Shown: positions 51,276 through 59,700, numbered from the stretch's first letter. The stretch: 64,000 nt of DNA from Clostridia bacterium (GCA_017447185.1 JAFSOC010000028.1:62001-126000); one strand, 5' to 3'. Notes: generated by a model from the letters alone, not told the origin. Numbers and translations are program-made.

Positions 51276-51413
51276 TTACCTGTCGTTCCAGCATTCGTTC
51301 TTCGCGCTGCCGTCCCGGTAGGTTTCCTCATAGGATTCGGGTGTTTCCTCTTCCGGATCCGGAACAACGTCGCTGTATTCTTTTTCAAGAATCTCTGTTT
51401 TCCGTTCGCTCAT
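51276..51413 (-). CDS. Small acidic protein of unknown function (45 aa)
   Basis: 45 residues starting MSERKTEILEKEYSDVVPD, with an acidic centre (PEEETPESYEETY) and a single Cys near the C-terminus. AAGGAGG lies 9 bases before the ATG and a promoter candidate precedes it, so expression is likely. It is 44 bases upstream of the GGDEF-EAL gene and probably first in that operon. Family unknown. Confidence 0.6.
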   Translation of the reverse strand: MSERKTEILEKEYSDVVPDPEEETPESYEETYRDGSAKNECWNDR

Positions 51414-51510
51414 ATGGCAAGGCCTCCTTTTCTATGCCCACGCAATATCAGCCACCCGCTGTTTATTGTTTTCTTTCTCCTGCATTGATGGAAATGAACG
51501 TATCCCATTT

Positions 51511-51540
51511 ATTATCGCATGGAAACGAAGGTATTGTAAA
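51511..51540 (-). promoter_or_regulatory. Promoter of the small ORF - GGDEF-EAL - sortase operon
   Basis: Minus-strand -35 TTTACA (51535-51540), 18-base spacer, -10 GATAAT (51511-51516) preceded by TGC. Confidence 0.5.
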
Positions 51541-51593
51541 CCCCATACAACCTTTTTTAATGTATTCGATCTGTTTCTTTCGCTGGATATTTC

Positions 51594-51602
51594 TGCTAGA
51601 AT
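51594..51602 (+). promoter_or_regulatory. Extended -10 promoter of the VanZ-carboxypeptidase gene
   Basis: TGCTAGAAT, 33 bases before the ATG, divergent from the operon promoter at 51511-51540. Confidence 0.5.
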
Positions 51603-51634
51603 AGTCTCTATCAATCAGGAAGGCTGAAACTGTT

Positions 51635-53272
51635 ATGCTGAACATGAATTCCGTAATCGCTTTTATCCTGACGGAGATTTACGCGATTCTCCTGCTGGCC
51701 CTCGTATTCCGCAAGCCCATGCTGGAGGAGAAGAAAAACATCTGGCTGAAGATCCTGCTGGTCATGCTGGCCATGTACCTGGCCCAGCTTTTCTATGTCA
51801 TCATGAAGCCGACCTACTTCTTCCGCCGCTTTGCCTTCTCCACAGAACGGCTGAACCTTTTGCCCTTCCGGGCCCTGAAGGAATGGCTTGCCCATCCGTT
51901 CAACTTCTTCGGCAATATCCTTCTTTTCATGCCGATCGGCTTTTTCGAAGTGCTGCTGCATCCCGGATATCCCCGGAAACGGCAGATCCTCCGCACTGTG
52001 GCGGTCTCAGCCGGCCTTTCCCTGATCCTGGAATTCATCCAGTTCTTCAATTACCGCGTGCCGGATATTGACGACGTCATTCTCGATACCATCGGCGGCT
52101 TCCTCGGCTGCCTGCTGTGCATCCTGCTGCAGAAAATCGGTTTTGACCGGACCCGGGTGGGCCGTGTCCTGCTGCCCCGGATTCCCGATTCCTGGCATGG
52201 CCATATGCATCTGTCCAGGTTCAGCATTATCCTCGCCGTTTCCCTGGAAGTATTCATTTTCGTCGCAAACTATATCGCCACGATTCCGCAGCCGGAAGTC
52301 CGGGAAAACCAGGCTGCACAGGTCGTCGTAGACCTGCCTGCTGTCACGGCGGCGCCGGCCACCCCGGTGCCCGCGGTTACGCCGGATGTTTCCGTCACCC
52401 CGGAACCGGTGATCCCGACAGTCACCGAGACGGCCGTTCCCGTTTCCGCCCCGACGGTGTACAATACGCAGAACCTGGTGCTGGAAGCCCGGAATGTCCT
52501 GCTGGTCCGGTTGTCACAGGACGGCGGGAGTGCGGAAATCATCTATGCCTACGGCAGCAATGAGTCGATTTATCCGGCCTCAACCATCAAGATGCTGACC
52601 GCCCTGACCGCGCTGGACATCGCCAGGCCGGAGGAAAAAGTGCACCTGGGAACCGAAATCTATATTCCCCCGCTGGACGCCTCCCGTGCCGGCCTGGAAT
52701 ACGGAATGACCCTGACCGTCCGGGACCTGCTGGAAGGCCTGCTCCTGCCCTCCGGCGCGGACGCGGCCTATGCCCTTGGCGTCTACTGCGGACGCAAGCT
52801 GGAAAACAACAGCGAGCTTTCCTATGACCTGGCCGTCGCCTCCTTTGTCGAGGCAATGAACCGCAAGGCGGAAGCCCTCGGCGCCTGGAACACCACCGTG
52901 AGAAATGTGGTGGGCCTGGATGACAGCGGCCAGAAAACCACAGCGGAGGATATCCTGCGGATTGCAAAGGTCTTCCTGGACCAGCCGGTCCTGGCGGAGA
53001 TCTGCGGCCTGGCGGAAGACCGGATCACCAGCGATGAGGGGAAGGTTGTTTCTCTCAGCAACACGAACAAGATGCTGCATCCGGAAAGCGTGCATTTCAA
53101 CAACCGCATCAAAGGCGTAAAAACAGGCACCACTTCCCGTGCCGGCAACTGCCTCGTCTCCGTCTTCACCATCGGGGATTACCGCTATCTTTGCATCGTC
53201 ATGCACAGCAGCTACGACGGGAAGTTCCGGGATACCCAGGCGCTGTATGATATGTGTCTCGAAGCGAACTAA
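51635..53272 (+). CDS. VanZ-like domain fused to D-alanyl-D-alanine carboxypeptidase (S11)
   Basis: 545 residues. Residues 1 to about 175 form a VanZ-like membrane domain (FNFFGNILLFMPIGF, LEFIQFFNYRVPDIDDVILD), followed by another helix near 190-215 and a Pro/Thr/Val-rich linker to about 275. The rest is a DacA/VanY-type serine peptidase: PASTIKML (SxxK), LPSGADAAYAL (SxN position reads SGA) and GVKTGTTSRAG (KTG). It should trim stem-peptide D-Ala on the outer face, with VanZ acting in the membrane. VanZ relatives can affect teicoplanin tolerance, but resistance here is untested. The HAD gene follows after 20 bases. Confidence 0.87.
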   Translation: MLNMNSVIAFILTEIYAILLLALVFRKPMLEEKKNIWLKILLVMLAMYLAQLFYVIMKPTYFFRRFAFSTERLNLLPFRALKEWLAHPFNFFGNILLFMPIGFFEVLLHPGYPRKRQILRTVAVSAGLSLILEFIQFFNYRVPDIDDVILDTIGGFLGCLLCILLQKIGFDRTRVGRVLLPRIPDSWHGHMHLSRFSIILAVSLEVFIFVANYIATIPQPEVRENQAAQVVVDLPAVTAAPATPVPAVTPDVSVTPEPVIPTVTETAVPVSAPTVYNTQNLVLEARNVLLVRLSQDGGSAEIIYAYGSNESIYPASTIKMLTALTALDIARPEEKVHLGTEIYIPPLDASRAGLEYGMTLTVRDLLEGLLLPSGADAAYALGVYCGRKLENNSELSYDLAVASFVEAMNRKAEALGAWNTTVRNVVGLDDSGQKTTAEDILRIAKVFLDQPVLAEICGLAEDRITSDEGKVVSLSNTNKMLHPESVHFNNRIKGVKTGTTSRAGNCLVSVFTIGDYRYLCIVMHSSYDGKFRDTQALYDMCLEAN

Positions 53273-53292
53273 GGACGAAACGGAGTGCCTGC

Positions 53293-54078
53293 ATGCTGCT
53301 GTTTTTCGATATTGACGGGACCATCTTTGACGATGACCGCCGCCTCCCGGCCTCCGTGCTTCCCGCAATGGAGGAAGCGCACCGCCGGGGCCATCAGCTG
53401 ATCATCAACACCGGGCGCACGCTGTGCAATCCGGATCACCGGCTGGATACCTTCCCGCTGGACGGCGCCATCATGGGCTGCGGCACCCGGATCCTGTATC
53501 ACGGGGAAACACTGCAGTCCATGGAATACCCGCCGGAAGCATCCCTGCGCCTGCGGAATCTTTTCCTGGAGCTGAAAATACCGGTGGTTTACGAGTGTGA
53601 TACCGCCATGTATTTCGACCCGGAATCCCCCGGCCATCCGACCATGGACGGGTTCCGGAAGTTCGCTGTGCAGCACGGAATCTGCCGGGATCTTATGGAG
53701 AACGATCCGGAATTCCGGGCAGTGAAAATGTTCTGCTTCGCGGACGGCGATGCCATGAAGGAGCTTGAGCGCCGCACCGCGGAAGCCGGAATGCCGTATA
53801 CCGCGATCGACCGCTGGCCGGAGGGCTGGGAGCTGACACCCTCCGCCTTTTCCAAGGGAAAAGGCATGGATGTCCTCCGGGAGAAGCTCGGCGTTCCCCG
53901 GGAAGACTGCTTTGCCTTCGGCGACAGCAACAATGACCTGACCATGTTCGCCCACGCGGGCTGCAGCATTGCGATGGGCAACGCGCCGGACGAAGTGAAA
54001 GCCCGCTGCACCTATGTCACCGCCCGCCCGGAAGATGACGGAATAGCCAAGGCCCTGAAACATTTTGCCCTGATCTGA
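53293..54078 (+). CDS. HAD-family (Cof-type) phosphatase
   Basis: 261 residues. HAD motif I FFDIDGTIFDDD, motif II IINTGR, motif III Lys in AFSKGKGMD, and motif IV FGDSNNDLTMFAHAG, with a C2B-type cap between motifs II and III. These enzymes dephosphorylate sugar phosphates or cofactors; the substrate is not predictable. I chose the ATG at 53293 because CGGAG precedes it and the protein then begins directly at the first strand. It is co-directional with the VanZ-carboxypeptidase. Confidence 0.88.
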   Translation: MLLFFDIDGTIFDDDRRLPASVLPAMEEAHRRGHQLIINTGRTLCNPDHRLDTFPLDGAIMGCGTRILYHGETLQSMEYPPEASLRLRNLFLELKIPVVYECDTAMYFDPESPGHPTMDGFRKFAVQHGICRDLMENDPEFRAVKMFCFADGDAMKELERRTAEAGMPYTAIDRWPEGWELTPSAFSKGKGMDVLREKLGVPREDCFAFGDSNNDLTMFAHAGCSIAMGNAPDEVKARCTYVTARPEDDGIAKALKHFALI

Positions 54079-54086
54079 CCTGTATC

Positions 54087-54118
54087 AAAAACAGGCGGGA
54101 GCATCTCCCGCCTGTTTT
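54087..54118. terminator. Bidirectional terminator between HAD and dCache-GGDEF genes
   Basis: Stem AAAACAGGCGGGAG and complement with a CAT loop, flanked by A and T tracts; genes converge here. Confidence 0.9.
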
Positions 54119-54136
54119 GTATAATCCATGTAAATC

Positions 54137-55651
54137 TTATCCGACATCCGGCCCGAATGTCAGGCTGTTGCCGTTAATGGCTTTGCTGATGTACAGCGCT
54201 TCGTCAGCTACCGCGTACAGATCGTGGAAGGTGGCTTCCTTTCCGTCCTCGATAAGCACAGCGCCCACGCTGATATGAACCTTTTCCCCGTTCATTTCGG
54301 GAATGTCCAGGGCATCAATCCGGCCGAACAGCCTGTGGATCATGCTTTCGCCCATTTCCTGGCTGGGAATACCCATCGCATAGACACCGAACTCGTCCCC
54401 GCCCAGGCGCATCGTAATATCATTGGTCCGGAAAGTATTGCGAAGCGCATCCGCAATCGCGAGGATCACAGCGTCGCCCGTCTGGTGCCCGTAGGTGTCG
54501 TTGATCTCCTTGAACCTGTCGATATCCAGCTCCAGGAACATACCGCCGCTGCCGTTCCCGATCATTTCGTTGACCTTTCGCTCCGCACTGACCCGGTCAA
54601 ACAGGGCGGTCATGCGGTCGGTTTCGGACAGGGCCTGCAGTTCCTCGCCCCGCTTCTCTTCCTGGTCCACCCGGTGATGGAGCTCCTGCAAGGCCGCGTT
54701 CTTCGCGCTCATGCGCAGGAAAACGTAAATGATGGCGAAAACCACCAGCCCCAGGATCACGGCAAAAATGATCATGGTCTGCAGCATCGGGCGCTGCCAC
54801 TCGTCCCGGTCGATCAGGCTGATGCTGTACCATCCGCCCTCCAGCTCGTGGGTATAAACCGTATAGTTTCCTTCGCGGGCGTTCACCTCAAACTGGGTTT
54901 CCTTGTCCACCAGCAGTCTGCGCGCGATCTTCCCGTAGAGGCTGTCCGGCTCCTCCAGATAGTTCTTTTCCAGCTGCTCCCTGTCGGAATGAACGATCAC
55001 GTTCCCGTTCTCATCCATGAGGTAAGCCTGTCCGCCCTGTGTGGAGGCAGCCACATTTTCAACCATTTCCTGGATGGGCCGCAGGCTCACGTCCATGGCG
55101 AGCACGCTCTCCCCGTCGTTCAGCAGCTTGGATACCGTCAGCATAACGGTGTTCGTCTGCGCGTCCACGTAGGGATCGACAAAGGTGATCTGCCCCTCGG
55201 TCGGCTGCGTTTCCCGGTACCAGGGCCGCTCGGTGGGTTCGTAGTCTGCATCCGGCACCCAGCCTGATCCGTCCACATAGGTCCCGTTGATCAGGCCGTA
55301 AAGGCCCGTCGTATCCGGGTCAATCGTGGCGATAATGATATTTGTTTCTTCCATGAGGTATTTTTCAACGGCGGCGCTGTCCGCCCCGGAGGCAAGCAGA
55401 CCTTCCAGCCTGCTGCTCACCATGGTGATGATATTCACGCGGGTCAGCAGGTAGCGGTCATACTCCATCGTTGCCTCCTGGGTGTTGACCTCGCCCCGCA
55501 GGAGAAGCGTTTCCCTCCGCATGTCATGGATCCGGGAACCGACGAAGATCGCAAGGCCCGCGGTAAAAACAAGAACCACAACCACGAAGATGATGGATCC
55601 TGCCCTGACATGCCGTAATATATTCTTTAGCCTTCTTGTCCGGCTGCTCAT
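54137..55651 (-). CDS. Membrane diguanylate cyclase with extracellular dCache sensor
   Basis: 504 residues. A membrane helix near 17-38, then an extracellular double Cache domain to about 290 (ERPWYRETQPTEGQITFVDPY and AYLMDENGNVIVHSD are typical), a second helix near 290-315, a short coiled coil, and a GGDEF domain. The active motif is RLGGDEF at 416-420, and RTND five residues before it is an RxxD inhibitory site. It should make cyclic di-GMP in response to a small external ligand and be product-inhibited. GGAAGG precedes the ATG. It is monocistronic. Confidence 0.93.
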   Translation of the reverse strand: MSSRTRRLKNILRHVRAGSIIFVVVVLVFTAGLAIFVGSRIHDMRRETLLLRGEVNTQEATMEYDRYLLTRVNIITMVSSRLEGLLASGADSAAVEKYLMEETNIIIATIDPDTTGLYGLINGTYVDGSGWVPDADYEPTERPWYRETQPTEGQITFVDPYVDAQTNTVMLTVSKLLNDGESVLAMDVSLRPIQEMVENVAASTQGGQAYLMDENGNVIVHSDREQLEKNYLEEPDSLYGKIARRLLVDKETQFEVNAREGNYTVYTHELEGGWYSISLIDRDEWQRPMLQTMIIFAVILGLVVFAIIYVFLRMSAKNAALQELHHRVDQEEKRGEELQALSETDRMTALFDRVSAERKVNEMIGNGSGGMFLELDIDRFKEINDTYGHQTGDAVILAIADALRNTFRTNDITMRLGGDEFGVYAMGIPSQEMGESMIHRLFGRIDALDIPEMNGEKVHISVGAVLIEDGKEATFHDLYAVADEALYISKAINGNSLTFGPDVG

Positions 55652-55820
55652 ATTCCTTCCGTCCTGTTGTTTCAGTATCAGCGGAATTCCCCGTTCCTGC
55701 CGCTCCGGCGAGTGCAGGAATCCGGCTGTGATGGCATGTGCTGAGATCGGGAATTCCTCCCGGATAATATATCATATCAGTCTGGATTTGTCATGTACGG
55801 ATGTACTCTTTCAGGACGGC

Positions 55821-55850
55821 TTGACAGGGGTCCCGCAGGCCCGTTATACT
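55821..55850 (+). promoter_or_regulatory. Promoter of the serine hydrolase gene
   Basis: Perfect -35 TTGACA, 18-base spacer, -10 TATACT. The leader is about 90 bases and no aptamer was recognised in it. Confidence 0.75.
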
Positions 55851-55946
55851 GACCTCGCTTTTCCCTGTTTGTTGAACTTTCGCAAATCTGCATAGGATGT
55901 TTTTCCCTCAGCGATCATACATTCGAATAAAGAAAGGATGACTGCC

Positions 55947-57092
55947 ATGCAACTGATCCGGAACACCCTCAGCCGCTTTGTTTCCTCCGGCCAGATTGCC
56001 GGATGCGCCGTCAGGATCCTCCGGAAGGACGAGGTCCTTTACGAAGGCAGCTTCGGCTATGCGGATATTGAAAAGAAAGTGGAGATGTCCTCCGAAAACA
56101 CGATCTTCCCCATCGCCTCCATGTCCAAGGTCGTTACGGTGGCAGCCATCATGCAGCTGTATGAGCAGGGCCTGTTCAAGATGTGGGATCCGGTCAGCGA
56201 ATATCTTCCGGGATTCAAATCCCCGAAAATCGCGAGGGAAAACCCGGACGGATCCTATGAGATCGTGGATGCCAAAGGCGAAGTAACCATGCGCCAGCTG
56301 TTCACGATGACCAGCGGCGTCCCCTATTGCTGGGGAGATACGGCCGCCGGCCGGATCCGGGCCGAAAAGGAAAAGGAATACATGGCATCCGGGGAGCCCT
56401 TCCCGGGTACTGTGGCATATGCCAACCTGGTAGGCCAGCTTCCCCTCGCCTTTGAGCCGGGGGAAAAATGGATGTATGGCTTTTCCATTGACGTGCTCGG
56501 CGCCGTGGTCGAAGTGCTGACCGGCAAGTCCCTGGGCGAATACATGAAGGAAAACATCTTCGATCCGCTGGGCATGAAGAACACCGGGTTCTTTGTTCCC
56601 GCGGAAAACCACAGCCGCATCGCCACGCTGTACCATATCAATGACGGCATGAAGCCGGAGCAGCGGAGCTATCCTTCCGCAAAGCCGGAGTTTGAAAGCG
56701 GCGGAGGCGGCCTGTTCTCCACCGTGCCGGATTATTCCCGTTTCGCCCAGATGCTGCTGCACGGCGGCACGCTGGACGGCGTGCGGATCCTCGGCCGCAA
56801 GACCGTTGACCTGATCTCCACGGACCATCTGACGCCGGAGCAGCGGAAAAGCGACAGCTGGGATACGCAGCGCGGCTATGGCTACGGCCTGGGTGTCCGG
56901 GTCATGACCAATCCGGAGCTGGCCGGCATCAACGGTTCCGTCGGTGAATGGGGCTGGGACGGCGCCTTCGGCAACTGGTTCTGCGTGGACCCGAAGGAAG
57001 AACTGACCTGCGTCTACCTGACCACCAACCTTCCCGGGGATCATTACCGGTTTGTCCCGAAACTGATGGCTTCCATGTACGCATCCCTGTAA
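55947..57092 (+). CDS. Beta-lactamase-fold serine hydrolase (class C / esterase type)
   Basis: 381 residues without a signal peptide, so probably cytosolic and not a classical beta-lactamase. SxxK motif IASMSKVVT, the conserved LFTMTSGV, a Tyr motif in WMYGFSIDVLG, and GGGGLFSTVPDYSRFAQML. Such enzymes are often esterases or D-amino-acid peptidases. I chose the ATG at 55947 because AAAGG lies 9 bases upstream; an ATG three codons earlier overlaps that site. The threonine-aldolase-like gene follows after 28 bases. Confidence 0.85.
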   Translation: MQLIRNTLSRFVSSGQIAGCAVRILRKDEVLYEGSFGYADIEKKVEMSSENTIFPIASMSKVVTVAAIMQLYEQGLFKMWDPVSEYLPGFKSPKIARENPDGSYEIVDAKGEVTMRQLFTMTSGVPYCWGDTAAGRIRAEKEKEYMASGEPFPGTVAYANLVGQLPLAFEPGEKWMYGFSIDVLGAVVEVLTGKSLGEYMKENIFDPLGMKNTGFFVPAENHSRIATLYHINDGMKPEQRSYPSAKPEFESGGGGLFSTVPDYSRFAQMLLHGGTLDGVRILGRKTVDLISTDHLTPEQRKSDSWDTQRGYGYGLGVRVMTNPELAGINGSVGEWGWDGAFGNWFCVDPKEELTCVYLTTNLPGDHYRFVPKLMASMYASL

Positions 57093-57120
57093 TTTCTCAT
57101 CTTCAGAAGGAGATATGAAA

Positions 57121-58158
57121 ATGGTATCCTTTGAGAGCGATTATATCGCCGGAGCGCATCCGGATATCCTCCGGCGCCTGGCGGAAACCAACCTGGAGCC
57201 GCTGCCCGGATACGGCTCGGATCCCTACTGCGAGCGCGCAAAGCAGAAGATCCGGGACTGCGTCGGCCTGCCGGAGGCGGAAGTGGCGTTCCTGGCCGGC
57301 GGCACCCAGACCAATGCCGTCGTCATCTCCACCCTGCTTTCGGACTGGGAAGGCGTCCTGGCCGCAAAAACCGGCCACATCAGTTCCCATGAGGCCGGCG
57401 CGATTGAGTATACCGGCCATGAAGTGCTGGAGCTGCCGCAGCGAAACGGGAAAATCGATCCGGAAGACCTGCGCGCATATCTTACCGCGTATTTCGCGGA
57501 TGAGAACCATGAGCACATGACCTTCCCCGGCATGGTCTACCTGTCGCACCCGACCGAATACGGTACCCTGTATTCGAAAGCGGAGCTGCAGGGCATTTCG
57601 GAAATCTGCAGGCAGTACAGCCTCCCCCTGTATATGGACGGAGCGCGCCTGGCCTACGGCCTCATGAGCCGGGAAACCGACCTGTCCCTCCGGGAGATCG
57701 CGGAGCTTTGCGATGTGTTCTATATCGGCGGAACCAAGGTCGGCGCCCTGTGCGGGGAGGCCGTCGTCTTCACGAAGGGAAACATGCCGAAGCATTTCCT
57801 GACCTCCGTCAAAAAAAGAGGCGCCCTCCTTGCGAAGGGCCGCCTCCTGGGCGTTCAGTTTGATGCGCTGTTCACCGATGACCTGTATTTCCGCATCGGG
57901 CAGCATGCCATCGATATGGCGGAAAAGCTGAAGCAGATCCTTGCCGCCCGCGGGCTGCCGCTGTCTGTGCAGTCGCCGACCAACCAGCAGTTTGTCATCC
58001 TGGAAAACCGGCAGATGGAACAGCTCCGGGACAGGATCGTCTTCAGCTTCTGGGAGAAGTACGACGAGACCCACACCGTGGTCCGCTTCGCCACCGGCTG
58101 GTCCACCACGGACAGCGACCTGCAGGCTCTGGACGACGCGCTTTCCTCACTTTCCTGA
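57121..58158 (+). CDS. Threonine aldolase-like PLP enzyme
   Basis: 345 residues of fold-type I PLP enzymes. FESDYIAGAHPDILRRL at the start, FLAGGTQTNAVV, MDGARLAYGL with the PLP-binding Asp, and YIGGTKVGAL with the Schiff-base Lys match low-specificity L-threonine aldolase relatives, which cleave threonine to glycine and acetaldehyde. The close relation to other beta-eliminating lyases leaves the substrate open. The ATG at 57121 is 8 bases after AAGGAG; an ATG two codons earlier is too close to it. The 3' end overlaps convergent msrA by 12 bases. Confidence 0.83.
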   Translation: MVSFESDYIAGAHPDILRRLAETNLEPLPGYGSDPYCERAKQKIRDCVGLPEAEVAFLAGGTQTNAVVISTLLSDWEGVLAAKTGHISSHEAGAIEYTGHEVLELPQRNGKIDPEDLRAYLTAYFADENHEHMTFPGMVYLSHPTEYGTLYSKAELQGISEICRQYSLPLYMDGARLAYGLMSRETDLSLREIAELCDVFYIGGTKVGALCGEAVVFTKGNMPKHFLTSVKKRGALLAKGRLLGVQFDALFTDDLYFRIGQHAIDMAEKLKQILAARGLPLSVQSPTNQQFVILENRQMEQLRDRIVFSFWEKYDETHTVVRFATGWSTTDSDLQALDDALSSLS

Positions 58159-58647
58159 GGATTCGCCAAGCTGAAAGTATTTCGGGGGGATATGGCAGTA
58201 TCCTCCCGGATTTTTATCCAGATATTTCTGGTGATATTCTTCCGCCGGGAAGAAATACCGGAGCGGCTGGACCTCAACGGCAAAAGTCTTGCCGGCTGCC
58301 TTTTCCTGCCGGCTGTATTCCGCCCGGATCTCCTCCTGCTGCTCCTCTTCGGTATAGTAGATCCCGGTCCGGTACTGAATCCCGGTATCGTGTCCCTGAC
58401 GGTTGACGGAAACCGGATCGATCACCATGAAGTAATATTCCAGCAGCTTTGTCAGGCTGATCCGCGCTTCGTCATAGTCGATGCGCACGGTCTCCGCGTG
58501 GCCGCTGTTTCCGCACACATCCTTGTAGCTCGGCGAGGTTTCCGGGCCGTTCGCGTACCCGACCTCCGTCCGGATCACGCCGTCAAACTGGTCGAAGAAT
58601 TTCTGGGTCCCCCAGAAGCAGCCGCCTGCAAGATAGATCGTTTTCAT
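58147..58647 (-). CDS. msrA: Peptide methionine sulfoxide reductase A
   Basis: 166 residues. GGCFWG (catalytic Cys10), GYANGPETSPSYKDVC, GHAETVRIDYD, FFMVIDP-like YYFMVIDPVSVNRQG and GIQYRTGIYY are MsrA hallmarks. It reduces methionine-S-sulfoxide in proteins using thioredoxin. It lacks a C-terminal resolving-Cys tail (it ends FQLGESSGK), so another reductant arrangement is likely. I chose the ATG at 58647. A secreted thioredoxin-like gene is divergent from it. Confidence 0.95.
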   Translation of the reverse strand: MKTIYLAGGCFWGTQKFFDQFDGVIRTEVGYANGPETSPSYKDVCGNSGHAETVRIDYDEARISLTKLLEYYFMVIDPVSVNRQGHDTGIQYRTGIYYTEEEQQEEIRAEYSRQEKAAGKTFAVEVQPLRYFFPAEEYHQKYLDKNPGGYCHIPPKYFQLGESSGK

Positions 58648-58701
58648 TCCGTTTCCGTCTCCTGTCTCAGTATCTCCTGTCTCCGCCCATCTTATCACAT
58701 C

Positions 58702-58725
58702 CTGCCGGCGAAGAGAAGCCGGCAG
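58702..58725. repeat. Perfect inverted repeat between msrA and the thioredoxin-like gene
   Basis: CTGCCGGC and GCCGGCAG, 8-bp arms with an 8-base spacer, located in the divergent intergenic region just upstream of the thioredoxin-like promoter. It could be an operator dyad. There is no T tract, so it is unlikely to be a terminator. Confidence 0.5.
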
Positions 58726-58740
58726 TTGCTTGTTCCGGGA

Positions 58741-58749
58741 TGGTATGAT
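58741..58749 (+). promoter_or_regulatory. Extended -10 promoter of the thioredoxin-like gene
   Basis: TGGTATGAT, 55 bases before the ATG, 15 bases after the inverted repeat. Confidence 0.55.
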
Positions 58750-58803
58750 AAAATGCAGGCGTTATATGGTTGAATATATTTTCCGAAAGGACGGATATCC
58801 CTG

Positions 58804-59658
58804 ATGAAAAAAGTTTTCGCGTTCCTGCTGGCGCTGGTGCTCCTGTGCGCGTCTTCTTCCGCGGTTCTCGCGGACAGCAAAGCCCCCGGTCTGGGCGACA
58901 AAATGCCTGATTTCTCCGTCACAACGATAGACGGAAGCAAGTTCACGCTCTCCGAAGTCCTGAAGGAAAAGCAGCTGGTGCTGGTGAACCTGTGGTTTTC
59001 CGGCTGCACGCCCTGCCGGCTGGAGTTTCCCTTCATGCAGGCTGCCTGGGAAAAGTACCAGGACCGGGTCGCCGTCGTGGCCCTGTCGGTTGATCCGCGC
59101 GACACCCCGGCTGTGCTCCGGGAGTATACGAAAGATGTGGGAATGACCTTCGCGGTGGGACAGGACACGCCCGGCCTGTCCGAAACGTTCCATATCTTTT
59201 CCTATCCCACCACCATGCTGGTGGACCGTTTCGGCAATATTGTTTATATCGGCGCCGGCAGCATCCTGGATGAAGGGGTCTTCACTTCCCTTTTCGATCA
59301 GTTCCTCGGAGATGACTATACGGAAACAAAGGTTAAAGATGCTGTAGCCGAATTTCCGGAAAACCGCTACATCGTTCTCTTCCTGGATAAGGACTATCAC
59401 GGCGTGGCGGACTGCTCTGTTTCCTTCTGCACCGATACCGCCTGCGTTCCCGTGACTTCCAACGCGCAGGGCGCGGCCGTCTTTGACGGTGAGCCGCAGG
59501 AATATCACATCCAGCTGGTCGATTATCCGGAAGAATATACCCAGCTCTACATCGGCAGTATAGAAGACGACTGGAAGGTCGGAGAAGACCATGATTTCTA
59601 TACAAGCAAAAAAGGCGGCATGATCATCATCCTGATGTACAAAGACGGAGAAATCTGA
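58804..59658 (+). CDS. Secreted TlpA/ResA-like thioredoxin-fold protein
   Basis: 284 residues with a signal peptide (FAFLLALVLLCASSSAVLAD). The thioredoxin-like domain holds LVNLWFSGCTPCRLEFPFM with Cys68 and Cys71 (CTPC) and the cis-Pro in SYPTTMLVD. After about residue 180 comes an extra beta-rich domain of about 100 residues with two more cysteines (CSVSFCTDTACVP), which I do not recognise. It probably reduces disulfides or supplies electrons to exported proteins. Divergent msrA suggests an oxidative-damage context. Confidence 0.85.
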   Translation: MKKVFAFLLALVLLCASSSAVLADSKAPGLGDKMPDFSVTTIDGSKFTLSEVLKEKQLVLVNLWFSGCTPCRLEFPFMQAAWEKYQDRVAVVALSVDPRDTPAVLREYTKDVGMTFAVGQDTPGLSETFHIFSYPTTMLVDRFGNIVYIGAGSILDEGVFTSLFDQFLGDDYTETKVKDAVAEFPENRYIVLFLDKDYHGVADCSVSFCTDTACVPVTSNAQGAAVFDGEPQEYHIQLVDYPEEYTQLYIGSIEDDWKVGEDHDFYTSKKGGMIIILMYKDGEI

Positions 59659-59700
59659 CGGAGAATCCTCTCCGGACGGGATCCATGCGTATCTGTTGTG

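Noticed and set aside
55851-55946. Cyclic-di-GMP riboswitch in leaders near c-di-GMP genes (also checked before 32941 and 51413)
   Set aside because: No GEMM-I or GEMM-II conserved core was recognisable in these leaders.
55947-57092. Beta-lactam resistance gene
   Set aside because: The protein lacks a signal peptide and class C-specific KTG context is not evident; fold relatives are mostly esterases or peptidases.
58147-58158. Overlap of msrA and the threonine-aldolase-like gene as a possible misassembly
   Set aside because: Both proteins have full-length, sensible C-termini; short convergent overlaps are common in compact genomes.
58658-58683. Direct repeat TCTCCTGTCTC upstream of msrA as another heptamer array
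   Set aside because: The two copies are offset by 15 bases, not a multiple of 7, and do not fit NNACTRA.
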